From: a virus
DNA: 64,000 nt
Reading direction: 5' to 3' (one strand)
Virus record (IMG/VR): IMGVR_UViG_3300046804_001132
Location: 1-64,000 of that record
Of this stretch, positions 8,886-16,311 are shown piece by piece. Both the position numbers and the translations under genes were made by a program. The notes beneath the pieces were generated by a model. It was not told the origin of the DNA, did not search any database, and worked only from the letters and a program-made list of their open reading frames with translations. How positions within the stretch are numbered: the stretch's first letter is position 1; the number at the start of each line of letters is the position of its first letter.

Positions 8886-10490
8886 ATGGAAAATAGTATG
8901 GATATAAATAAAGTTTCTTGGTCCACAGATAAGCAAAACATTAGACTATCAATGCCAATTGCAAAGGTAGATAAGGAACGTCGTATCGTTTCTGGTTTTG
9001 CAACACTAGACAATGTTGACAAGCAAGGCGATATTGTTCCAGCAGAAGCAAGCATCAAGGCTTTTGAAACTTTCCGTGGCAATCTTAGAGAAATGCATCA
9101 GCCAGTTGCTGTTGGCAAGGTTGTTTCATTCAAAGAAGATAAGTATTTTGATCAAGAATCAAAGAAGTTTTATAATGGCGTTTTCGTTTCTGCTTATGTA
9201 AGCAAGGGTGCTCAGGATACATGGGAAAAGGTCCTTGACGGCACCCTCACAGGATTTTCTATCGGTGGTAGTATTGATAAGGCCGATGATATTTATGATG
9301 AGAATCTAGATAAGCCCATTCGTGTAATCAAAGAATATCAACTTAATGAACTATCCTTGGTTGACAATCCTGCAAACCAGTTTGCTAATGTTGTTAGCAT
9401 TGAAAAAGGCGTAGCAACTGGATATCTTACCAAGGCAGTAATTGAAAATATCTTTTGGTGTAATTCTGATGACATTGTTCGTCTTTCAGGAGACAATTCT
9501 TCTGCTTGCCCCCAATGCGATAAGTCAATGTATAATATTGGTTTTGTTGAAAACAATGACATAGATAAGGCAAATGTTATTAAGTCAATTCTTCTTGAAA
9601 CAAAGAGAAAAGAGTTATCAAAGTCAGTAAATGAGAACGCTTATGTCAAGTGTGATAACTTTTACGGCAAGGTAATTCAAATGATCGAAAAGGGATCAGC
9701 AAGAATTTCTAACGACGAAATGGCTCTTTTTGCAAAAGAAAATGACCCTATTGCCGTTATTCGTGTATATTCACAAAAAGAAGGTACAATTGTACCAACG
9801 AGTCGTCGTGTTATTAAGAATGTTTCTTCATTAGAAACAATTAACACGATAAATAAATCGCAGGTAAAGGAGGTAAGCAAAATGGAAGACACAAATATTG
9901 AACCCACCTCTGTAGATGAGGTTGCCAAGTCAGACGTTATTGTTGTTGATGAATTCGATACAGATGTAACAAAGGCTGTAAATATGAATCAAGAGCAAAT
10001 GAATCCTGAACCACAAACTGCATTCGCTGTTAAGGAAAATGCAGAGACAGAAATGGATGATGCAGGAGACAATCTAGCAACAGAGGCCGATCCAAAAGCC
10101 GATGCCGCTGAAGATGCAGCAGAAGGCGAAATGGATGATCCAAATATGAAGGCAATGGGGCCAGGAGGAAAGGGTTATGACGCAGAACTTCATGCCACAA
10201 AGTCAATTCTTTCAGATGTTACTGTTGCCATTTCTAGCCTTGCCGAAACAATGAAGTCCATTAACGCTAAGATTGAGGACCTTAGCAAGGAAGTTACTGG
10301 AGTTCGTGGCGAGGTAAAGGAAGTAAAGGATAACTATGATAATTTTGGTAAGCGTGTAGACGCAGTAGAAAAGGATACCGCTTTCCGCAAGTCTGGCGAT
10401 CTTGGCGAGATCGTGCAGGAAAATCCAGTAATTATGGAAAAATCCCTATGGGACGGTCGTTTCCTCACAAATGCCGACCTATTTAAATAA
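8886..10490 (+). CDS. Prohead protease fused to scaffold
   Basis: 534 residues. Residues about 20-170 match the phage prohead serine protease fold: H71 in REMHQP and S125 in GFSIGG are the likely catalytic pair, and LNELSLVDNPA follows as in XkdF-type proteases. Residues 190-220 contain WC...CPQC, a possible small zinc site. The acidic C-terminal third ends in a coiled coil (about 430-500) and would act as scaffold. A strong internal start (see 9882) can make the scaffold alone. The ATG at 8886 has AAGGTG five bases upstream. Confidence 0.85.
   Translation: MENSMDINKVSWSTDKQNIRLSMPIAKVDKERRIVSGFATLDNVDKQGDIVPAEASIKAFETFRGNLREMHQPVAVGKVVSFKEDKYFDQESKKFYNGVFVSAYVSKGAQDTWEKVLDGTLTGFSIGGSIDKADDIYDENLDKPIRVIKEYQLNELSLVDNPANQFANVVSIEKGVATGYLTKAVIENIFWCNSDDIVRLSGDNSSACPQCDKSMYNIGFVENNDIDKANVIKSILLETKRKELSKSVNENAYVKCDNFYGKVIQMIEKGSARISNDEMALFAKENDPIAVIRVYSQKEGTIVPTSRRVIKNVSSLETINTINKSQVKEVSKMEDTNIEPTSVDEVAKSDVIVVDEFDTDVTKAVNMNQEQMNPEPQTAFAVKENAETEMDDAGDNLATEADPKADAAEDAAEGEMDDPNMKAMGPGGKGYDAELHATKSILSDVTVAISSLAETMKSINAKIEDLSKEVTGVRGEVKEVKDNYDNFGKRVDAVEKDTAFRKSGDLGEIVQENPVIMEKSLWDGRFLTNADLFK
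9882..10490 (+). CDS. Scaffold protein from an internal in-frame start
   Basis: An AAAGGAGGT Shine-Dalgarno site (9866-9874) lies seven bases before an ATG at 9882 that is exactly in frame with the protease gene. It would yield a 202-residue protein: an acidic, Ala/Glu/Asp-rich stretch, then a coiled coil (ISSLAETMKSINAKIEDLSK and onward) and the C-terminal tail KSLWDGRF. Nested scaffold genes are known in other phages (lambda C/Nu3). The ribosome site is better than that of the full-length gene, so scaffold should be made in excess of protease, as assembly requires. Expression itself is inferred. Confidence 0.75.
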   Translation: MEDTNIEPTSVDEVAKSDVIVVDEFDTDVTKAVNMNQEQMNPEPQTAFAVKENAETEMDDAGDNLATEADPKADAAEDAAEGEMDDPNMKAMGPGGKGYDAELHATKSILSDVTVAISSLAETMKSINAKIEDLSKEVTGVRGEVKEVKDNYDNFGKRVDAVEKDTAFRKSGDLGEIVQENPVIMEKSLWDGRFLTNADLFK

Positions 10491-10517
10491 TTAAACATAC
10501 ACAGGAGGTGAAAGTCA

Positions 10518-11612
10518 ATGTCACAAGATATTTTAAAGAATCAGCCTGGTCAGAGCGGAGAGTACGGAGGAACAGCCCCTGGGTTGTACCAAGGTCAAGG
10601 TTCCGTTGCATCAGGTGGTATCGGTACAGTTACCGATCCCGCAGCAGGTATTTTGGGAAACATCCCAAATGCTAATTACGGAGATGATACTCCAATCAGT
10701 ATCAATCCCGTAGGTGCTCCAGGTGGTATTCTAAACCCAGAACAGAGCCGTCGTTTTATCGACTACGTTTGGGATGGCACAGTTCTCGCACAAGACGGTC
10801 GCAAGGTAACAATGCGTGCAAACACGATTGAACTTGAGAAGGTCAATGTAGGAGAGCGTGTAATCCGTGCCGCTGCTCAGGCAGATGGTGCTTACACAAA
10901 CGCTGGTGCAACCTTTACCAAGGTTGATCTTACAACCAAGAAGATTCGTCTAGATTGGGAAGTTTCAACTGAGGCATTGGAAGATAACATCGAAGGTAGT
11001 GCAGTAGAGGATCATCTAGTTCGTTTAATGACAAGTGCATTTGCAAACGACCTTGAGGATCTCGCCATCAATGGCGATGGTGGAGCCGATCCATTCCTAG
11101 GAATCATGAACGGTTTCGTCAATCAAACTACAGGTGGTGACTCACATGAGGCCATTGTCACTGTTACAAACAACCAGTGGACCCCAGAAGTTCTTCAGTC
11201 AATCATCAATGCACTTCCTCGCCGTTACCGTGCAGTCCGTAGCGGTTTGAAGTTCTATGCAGGCACAGATACCTTTGCTGGTATCGTTGCAAGCAACGGA
11301 ACTCTTGCCGATTCAGTCTACACATTCGGTGCTCGTGATACATATCTGTCAGGTGCAGATCAGGCAATCGGTAATGCTCGCATTACTCGCGCCCTTGGTC
11401 TTCCCGTCATGGAAGTTCCTTACTTCCCAGCAGATTATGTAGAACTCACATTCCCACAGAACCGCGTATGGGGCTTCCAGCGCGATATCTCTGTAAATCG
11501 TGAGTACCGTCCAAAGAAGGACACCATCGAATACACAGTATTCGTTCGTTTTGGTATCGCTTGGGAAGAATTGGATGCAATTGCTTACGCAGATGCAGCC
11601 TCTGATGCCTGA
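10518..11612 (+). CDS. Major capsid protein (HK97 fold)
   Basis: 364 residues with the N-arm, the ANTIELEKVNVGERV and DWEVSTEALEDNIE segments, the LAINGDG...PFLGIMNGF loop and a C-terminal domain with REYRPKKDTIEYTVFVRFG, all typical of the HK97 capsid fold. Codons are noticeably richer in C-ending, abundant-tRNA choices than in neighbours, fitting the most highly expressed gene. AGGAGGTG lies seven bases before the ATG. A strong hairpin follows the stop. Confidence 0.92.
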   Translation: MSQDILKNQPGQSGEYGGTAPGLYQGQGSVASGGIGTVTDPAAGILGNIPNANYGDDTPISINPVGAPGGILNPEQSRRFIDYVWDGTVLAQDGRKVTMRANTIELEKVNVGERVIRAAAQADGAYTNAGATFTKVDLTTKKIRLDWEVSTEALEDNIEGSAVEDHLVRLMTSAFANDLEDLAINGDGGADPFLGIMNGFVNQTTGGDSHEAIVTVTNNQWTPEVLQSIINALPRRYRAVRSGLKFYAGTDTFAGIVASNGTLADSVYTFGARDTYLSGADQAIGNARITRALGLPVMEVPYFPADYVELTFPQNRVWGFQRDISVNREYRPKKDTIEYTVFVRFGIAWEELDAIAYADAASDA

Positions 11613-11635
11613 TTAGATAACTGAAATATACGGCG

Positions 11636-11661
11636 GGGAGGCAGCCTAAAAACTGCCTCCC
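11636..11661 (+). terminator. Hairpin terminator after the capsid gene
   Basis: GGGAGGCAG (11636-11644) and CTGCCTCCC (11653-11661) form a perfect nine-pair stem with an eight-base loop. The tail TTAAGTATATT is only moderately T-rich. Confidence 0.8.
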
Positions 11662-11673
11662 TTAAGTATATTC

Positions 11674-11682
11674 TGATATAAT
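11674..11682 (+). promoter_or_regulatory. Extended -10 promoter for connector genes
   Basis: TGATATAAT follows the capsid terminator and precedes an AAGGAGGT site (11687-11694) and the ATG at 11701, so the start codon should be about 12 bases into the mRNA. Confidence 0.65.
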
Positions 11683-11700
11683 TGAGAAGGAGGTACTAAC

Positions 11701-12168
11701 ATGTCAGAAAATCTAACTGAGTTGACAGTTAAGGAATTGAAGGAATATGCTGATACAAACAGCATTGACCTTGAGGAAGCAAAGACAAAGGCAGACATAG
11801 TTGCAAAGATCAGTGGAGTTACTTCATCAATTACTGAGGTAAAGCCAGAAGAAAATAGCGATCAGATCGTTATTACTGGTCCAGATCAAGCACCAAAGGC
11901 TCCAGCCGTATCTAACCTTAATTCTGAAAAAGACGGAATTATTGGATCAAAGGTTGCCGACAAGCCTGTTGCCAAGGTCAAGCACAAGGAAGAAGCAGTA
12001 GAGAAGGTTGCTATTTGGTCACCCAAGAATTCTTATTGGGAAGGTATAGGAAAGGTAAAGGCTGGCTACAATATTGTCACCAAGGAGGCTTCCGCTAAGT
12101 GGCTTACTCGTAAGGGTGTTAGACTAGCAACACCACAAGAGATGGCTACCTTTTACGGGAAAGAATAA
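11701..12168 (+). CDS. SAP/HeH-domain head protein
   Basis: 155 residues. The first 35 (LTELTVKELKEYADTNSIDL and the following helix) fit a helix-extension-helix SAP/Rho-N-like motif common in phage head-completion proteins. A charged linker follows, then a conserved-looking C-terminal module (WSPKNSYWEGIGKVKAGYNIV) that could sit on the capsid. Strong AAGGAGGT site. It ends in a TAATG overlap with the next gene. A capsid decoration or connector role is inferred from position. Confidence 0.65.
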   Translation: MSENLTELTVKELKEYADTNSIDLEEAKTKADIVAKISGVTSSITEVKPEENSDQIVITGPDQAPKAPAVSNLNSEKDGIIGSKVADKPVAKVKHKEEAVEKVAIWSPKNSYWEGIGKVKAGYNIVTKEASAKWLTRKGVRLATPQEMATFYGKE

Positions 12169-13109
12169 TGGAGATTGCTAGATTAGAGCCATTCCCACTT
12201 GTAATAACATATTCTGATCTGGAAAATGATTCAGAGTACAATGTTGTAATTTCTGATGATCATAGTAATGTTCTTGAAAATATTACAGCAACAAGTAATG
12301 GGAGTGGCAATCTAGCAGTCACATTAACAGACTATTTTTCAAAATATGATGACGAATACATGGTTCAAATTTTTGATGCCGATGATGTTCTTGTCGTACT
12401 AGATACGCTTACAATTATGCGTCCATATGTTATTCCTAGTTCTCTTGCTACAACAGAAGAAGAATTAATAAGCATTACAGACTATGAAATGATTGCCCGT
12501 GCGATTATTAACTCTATTACTGGTGGATTTAAGTATACCCTTGAAAGAATTGAGGCAGTTGGACTTGGAACAGATTATTTATCACTTCCATATCGCCTAA
12601 ACAAAATTTTGCAGGTATATGAAAATAACGTTTTAGTATATGACTCAGAAGATCCAGAGTTTGTCAATGTAAGAGAATATTATATTACCCCAGACAAGGC
12701 AACCATTAGTGTTGTTTATCAGGGGGCATGGGATAGAAGACAAGGAAACTCTGTAGACACAGAACTTGCTGCATCAGACTCATTTACACTTCACAATACC
12801 AATGACTCTCCCAACATCATTCAGGCAAGAACTGGCGTGCCAGCATTTCCAAATGGATGGGATTATACAGTTAATGTTGAAGCAGGATGGCCTATTATTC
12901 CGCTTGATATAAAGCAAGCAACAACTCTCATCATTAATGATATTAAGTGCAATAACTTGCCATATGTCAACCAATATATTTCAGAATACAAGAGCGATCA
13001 GTTTAATATCAAGTTTAGCGAGTTGGCATTTAAAGATACTGGAAACAGAATTGCTGACAGAATTCTATCCGCTTATGTTAGACCAATTTATCGTCTTGGA
13101 GTGTTGTAA
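12168..13109 (+). CDS. Putative head-tail connector protein
   Basis: 313 residues. The N-terminal 90 residues look like a beta-sandwich; residues about 95-130 (EEELISITDYEMIARAIINS) resemble the helical start of head-tail adaptors, followed by strands with the pattern LSLPYRLNKILQVYENNVLV. It sits between the capsid and tail-tube genes where adaptor, stopper and terminator proteins are encoded. Start and stop overlap both neighbours. No firm family name. Confidence 0.6.
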   Translation: MEIARLEPFPLVITYSDLENDSEYNVVISDDHSNVLENITATSNGSGNLAVTLTDYFSKYDDEYMVQIFDADDVLVVLDTLTIMRPYVIPSSLATTEEELISITDYEMIARAIINSITGGFKYTLERIEAVGLGTDYLSLPYRLNKILQVYENNVLVYDSEDPEFVNVREYYITPDKATISVVYQGAWDRRQGNSVDTELAASDSFTLHNTNDSPNIIQARTGVPAFPNGWDYTVNVEAGWPIIPLDIKQATTLIINDIKCNNLPYVNQYISEYKSDQFNIKFSELAFKDTGNRIADRILSAYVRPIYRLGVL

Positions 13110-13591
13110 TGCAACTGAGTCCATGTTATAGTTTGTTTTTTCCAATGCATGTTGATATTTATTATGCAGTAGAAGAACAAGACGCCTATGGGAAAATGAC
13201 TAAAAAGTGGTTGCTTGATAGGACAGAACATTGCTCAATCTTTTCCATAAGTGATAAGGCTAATGACGAAAACTTTACTTTTGATTCTACTAGAAGAGTC
13301 GGAACAGAATTCTTCAAATTAGAGACAATGCTTTATGGGAGAACTCAAACTGACATTAGAAAGGCTTCAGACGGGGTATACCATCCAGTTTCTCACATAT
13401 TAGTTAAGAATATTCGTGGATTAGAAACAGATCCTTCATTCTTTATTGAAACAGTTGGTGGATATGTAGGACAACCAACTATCTATGAAATAAAAGCAAA
13501 TCAGCCATATGTTGGTCCATTTAACAATATTGAATATTACAAAGTTCAATTAGAAAGATCAGATATTCAAGGGGAGTTGCCAACATGCTAG
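13109..13591 (+). CDS. Putative head closure / neck protein
   Basis: 160 residues, mostly beta-strand pattern, in the head-completion position. Includes the segments VDIYYAVEEQDAYGKMTKKW and YEIKANQPYVGP. The ATG at 13109 overlaps the previous stop; a second ATG at 13145 (MHVDIYY) is also possible. The stopper role is by synteny only. Confidence 0.6.
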   Translation: MQLSPCYSLFFPMHVDIYYAVEEQDAYGKMTKKWLLDRTEHCSIFSISDKANDENFTFDSTRRVGTEFFKLETMLYGRTQTDIRKASDGVYHPVSHILVKNIRGLETDPSFFIETVGGYVGQPTIYEIKANQPYVGPFNNIEYYKVQLERSDIQGELPTC

Positions 13592-14259
13592 CAGTAAAGG
13601 TTGATGCAATAAATCTGGGGAATATATTAAAGAATAGCGTTAATTATTCTAATGGCTTCATTGAAGGAGTAGAGTTAGAAAAAATTGAGTTTAACAGAAT
13701 TTTGGGTGGGTATACTGTAGAGGCTTTAGGAAAGTATATTGATGCAAAAGCAAGAATGAACCCTAATGCCCTTCATCACGTTTATGAATGGGATTGTGTG
13801 GGACAGTCAAACTCAAGATTATTTAACTTTAGCGTAAATGCAACTCAGTCTAATATATCAATTACTGGGAAATTCCTTCCATCTAAAACAATGAGTTCAA
13901 CATCTATGCAGACTTTTCCAGACAAGGCAAATGTCATGGAAAATTCAATTGCCATAACTATTAAGCCAAAAAGATCAGATGTTCTAGTATTTGAGGCTGA
14001 TGGAGAAACAGTGTTTACAAGAAATTCTATTTATATAGAACATCCTGGTGGAGATGAAGTTGCTGGAAGTTTTGGCAATACGGTTGATGATTTTTTCAAC
14101 AACTACTTTACAAATTCTTTACTTAGACCCTTTATTGAAAAACTTTCTACTGCAAAAGAATTTTCTGAAAACTTTGCCCAGGGAACTAAGTCTGGCAAAT
14201 CTGTAGGGGTAAAAGCAGGAAGAAAATATTTTGATATCTCTGGAGTTGTTATAGAATGA
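13585..14259 (+). CDS. Neck / tail completion protein
   Basis: 224 residues, overlapping both neighbours. Strands such as SNISITGKFLPSKTMSS and NSIAITIKPKRSDVLVF suggest a beta-barrel; the C-terminal KSGKSVGVKAGRKYFDISG is basic. Position before the tail terminator suggests a neck or HK97 gp10-like role. No motif is decisive. Confidence 0.55.
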   Translation: MLAVKVDAINLGNILKNSVNYSNGFIEGVELEKIEFNRILGGYTVEALGKYIDAKARMNPNALHHVYEWDCVGQSNSRLFNFSVNATQSNISITGKFLPSKTMSSTSMQTFPDKANVMENSIAITIKPKRSDVLVFEADGETVFTRNSIYIEHPGGDEVAGSFGNTVDDFFNNYFTNSLLRPFIEKLSTAKEFSENFAQGTKSGKSVGVKAGRKYFDISGVVIE

Positions 14260-14759
14260 GTCTTTCAGATCTTACCCTTCCAGTATTGACTGTAAATGGA
14301 TACCTTTGGGATACCATGAAGCAACTTGAGCCAACTTTCAATACCACATATGGATCTACCGTTCCATTTTTCCCACTAAGCGATTCTGCAAGCGGATCTG
14401 GATGGGAAAACAAGGCTTATGTAATCTATGACAGAATAATGAGAACAACCTCTAGCCCATTTTACCCAATAAAGAAAGATCATATAATTTACAATATCAA
14501 GGCAAATGATATTGAATCCTTGCAATGGGGATTGGCCGTTCAGTATATTCTTGATAGATGTGATGATGCCGCACAGGATATAAACGAATGGAATAGAAAT
14601 AGAGATACCCAATATAATGTATATTTTCATAATTTGAGGGTATATCAAGAAGATTCTTCAATCAACAGAAACTTCAGCACAAGACCATTCTATATTACTC
14701 AATTCATTGTTGAGGCAGAATATCATTTTACAGACTCAATAGAGTCTATTTTGTCATAA
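14256..14759 (+). CDS. Putative tail terminator protein
   Basis: 167 residues, starting inside the preceding stop (ATGA). It has the alternating helix/strand layout of tail terminators, with an interior Trp-rich region (DIESLQWGLAVQYILDRCDD) and a final strand FIVEAEYHFTDSIES. It directly precedes the tail-tube gene, which is the usual place for the protein that caps the tail tube at the neck. Confidence 0.6.
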   Translation: MSLSDLTLPVLTVNGYLWDTMKQLEPTFNTTYGSTVPFFPLSDSASGSGWENKAYVIYDRIMRTTSSPFYPIKKDHIIYNIKANDIESLQWGLAVQYILDRCDDAAQDINEWNRNRDTQYNVYFHNLRVYQEDSSINRNFSTRPFYITQFIVEAEYHFTDSIESILS

Positions 14760-14767
14760 AAATGCTA

Positions 14768-14773
14768 TATAAT
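14768..14773 (+). promoter_or_regulatory. -10 promoter for the tail-tube gene
   Basis: TATAAT preceded by GCTA, followed after a leader by AGAAGAGGTG and the ATG at 14822. No convincing -35. Confidence 0.5.
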
Positions 14774-14821
14774 TGTAATGAGGAAACACCGCCAATCTAA
14801 TTAAAGAAGAGGTGAAAAAAT

Positions 14822-15499
14822 ATGGCATATACCCGTGGTGATTCAAAGCAGATTATCGTTGGCGCAGCAGCACTTTTCGTCAGCGTAGATGCAGAATTTG
14901 ACCCAACAAATGCAAGCCCAACACTTCCAGATTTCGACGGTGATGTAAAGTACACAGAGACACTTTCCGATGCAACTACTGTTGTTCGCAACATCGGTTA
15001 CACAAGCAATGGTCTTGAACTACAATTCCAGCCAGATTTCGGTGAAGTACAAGTGGATCAGTTGCTAGACGTTGCAAAACTCTACAAGCAAGGTATGCAG
15101 GTTAACCTAAATACCAGTTTCGCAGAAGCAACACTTGAGAACCTTCTTGTTGCTATTGCAGCACAAGATGCAGATCTTGATGCTGATACACAACTTGATA
15201 ATCCACTAGAAAGTGGAACAAAGGCTGACGCTAGCGTTCTTAATGTAAAGTCAGGTGAAATTGGAGAATGTCCAGTAGAGCGTGGACTCATTGCAGTAGG
15301 CCCAGGTACAGGAGACTGTGCTCCAGGCAACTACATTGAGCGCATTTACGTTGCTTACCGTGCATTGTCAATCGACAATGTTACAGTATCTGCAAAGCGC
15401 GATGCTCCTTCAATGTTCGACGTATCCTTCCGTTTGCTCCCAGCAAACAATGGTTCATACGGAAAGATTGTTGATCGTACCGTTGCAACACCAGCATAA
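14822..15499 (+). CDS. Major tail tube protein
   Basis: 225 residues, with strands FDGDVKYTETLSD, LELQFQPDFGEVQVDQLLD and a C-terminal RDAPSMFDVSFRLLPANNG that fit a tail-tube fold. Codon choice is biased as in the capsid gene, suggesting high expression. It has its own promoter, an AGAAGAGGTG ribosome site and a terminator directly behind it, so it is a separate transcription unit. The chaperone genes and tape measure follow, the standard siphovirus order. Confidence 0.85.
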   Translation: MAYTRGDSKQIIVGAAALFVSVDAEFDPTNASPTLPDFDGDVKYTETLSDATTVVRNIGYTSNGLELQFQPDFGEVQVDQLLDVAKLYKQGMQVNLNTSFAEATLENLLVAIAAQDADLDADTQLDNPLESGTKADASVLNVKSGEIGECPVERGLIAVGPGTGDCAPGNYIERIYVAYRALSIDNVTVSAKRDAPSMFDVSFRLLPANNGSYGKIVDRTVATPA

Positions 15500-15523
15500 T
15501 TCAAAATAACTTAATAGTCGATT

Positions 15524-15545
15524 GCCCCTCTGGAAACAGGGGGGC
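15524..15545 (+). terminator. Hairpin terminator after the tail-tube gene
   Basis: GCCCCTCTG (15524-15532) and CAGGGGGGC (15537-15545) pair through nine positions (one G-T) around a GAAA tetraloop, followed by TTTCGT. Confidence 0.85.
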
Positions 15546-15553
15546 TTTCGTCA

Positions 15554-15562
15554 TGCTATAAT
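15554..15562 (+). promoter_or_regulatory. Extended -10 promoter for tail chaperone genes
   Basis: TGCTATAAT lies right behind the tail-tube terminator. A GAAAGGA site (15581-15587) and ATG at 15593 follow. Confidence 0.65.
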
Positions 15563-15592
15563 ATTTTCCACAATAGTTATGAAAGGACTATA

Positions 15593-15928
15593 ATGCCAAC
15601 ATCAGTATATGAAACAACAGAAATTGAACTCCTTGATGGAAGCAAGGTAAAGATGCGTCCATTGAAGATCTCTCTTCTTAGAGACTTCATGAAGAAGTTT
15701 GAAAGCATTCAGCAGGTTGCTGAAGATAATGACAAGTCTATGGATATTCTTATTGACTGTGTTCAGATTGCTATGAAGCAATATGCCCCAGATTTTGCGG
15801 TAGACCGTGAGAAGTTAGAAGACAATATTGATCTTCCTAGCGTATATAAGGTAATTGAGGCAGCCTCTGGAATCAAGTTTGATGATTCGGGAAACGCTCT
15901 GGCGACGGGGATTCTTGGTCAGAACTAG
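15593..15928 (+). CDS. Tail assembly chaperone, short form (gpG-like)
   Basis: 111 residues, the unshifted product. It resembles tail chaperones in size, acidic helical content (SLLRDFMKKFESIQQVAEDN) and position between tube and tape measure. It would coat the tape measure protein during tail assembly. It ends 33 bases past a slippery heptamer that allows readthrough in the -1 frame. Confidence 0.85.
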   Translation: MPTSVYETTEIELLDGSKVKMRPLKISLLRDFMKKFESIQQVAEDNDKSMDILIDCVQIAMKQYAPDFAVDREKLEDNIDLPSVYKVIEAASGIKFDDSGNALATGILGQN

Positions 15929-16284
15929 ACCTAGTAAGATTAGAATCTGAATTATTCCTTTTAGGAATATGGAAGGATTATGAAGAGTTAGAAAATAATC
16001 TTTCTATGCCAGAACTTACTGCAATCCTCGTCGCTAAACGTGAATCAGATAATCAAGAGAAAAAGTTTCTTGCTGCTTTACAAGGGGTAGATCTTGATAA
16101 AGAGTCTGGTGCGTCTTCTAATGCTTGGGAGGATATGAAGGCTCGCGTATTTAGCGGAGGAAAGGCTGCAAATTCAAAAGATATCCTTTCTTTATCTGGA
16201 ATTAATGCACAGAAAGCAGGTTTTGGTATTGGCGATGGCTTGGAATATTCCAACGCTTCTAATGCAAAAAATCCTTTTGGGTAG
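15593..16284 (+). CDS. Tail assembly chaperone, -1 frameshift fusion (gpGT-like)
   Basis: At G GGA AAC (15889-15895) a -1 slip moves into an open frame that runs without interruption to 16284. The fusion is about 230 residues: 101 from the short form, then SGDGDSWSELDLVRLESELF and LGIWKDYEELENNLSMPELT, the extension typical of the longer chaperone. The second frame also holds an ATG at 16006, but the conserved coding sequence extends about 100 bases upstream of it to the slip site, which argues against independent initiation. Confidence 0.85.
15889..15895 (+). other. Programmed -1 ribosomal frameshift site GGGAAAC
   Basis: Fits the X XXY YYZ rule in the chaperone frame (G GGA AAC). It is at the 3' end of the first chaperone frame, where tail-chaperone slippery sites normally lie. 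A short TCTG/CAGA pairing downstream could form weak stimulatory structure. Confidence 0.85.
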
Positions 16285-16286
16285 TG

Positions 16287-16292
16287 TATAAT
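16287..16292 (+). promoter_or_regulatory. -10 promoter before the tape measure gene
   Basis: TATAAT preceded by AGTG, starting just past the chaperone stop, followed by AGAGGTG and the GTG start at 16312. No clear -35. Confidence 0.5.
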
Positions 16293-16311
16293 TAAACAGA
16301 GGTGCTAATCT

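Noticed and set aside
8882-8887. TATAAT over the start of the protease gene
   Set aside because: It overlaps the ATG at 8886, is not preceded by TGn and the AAGGTG site supports translation from the upstream message; a weak leaderless start at 8898 cannot be excluded.
16006-16284. Independent 92-residue gene after the chaperone
   Set aside because: The conserved reading frame extends upstream of its ATG to the slippery site, so it is the frameshifted part of a fusion.
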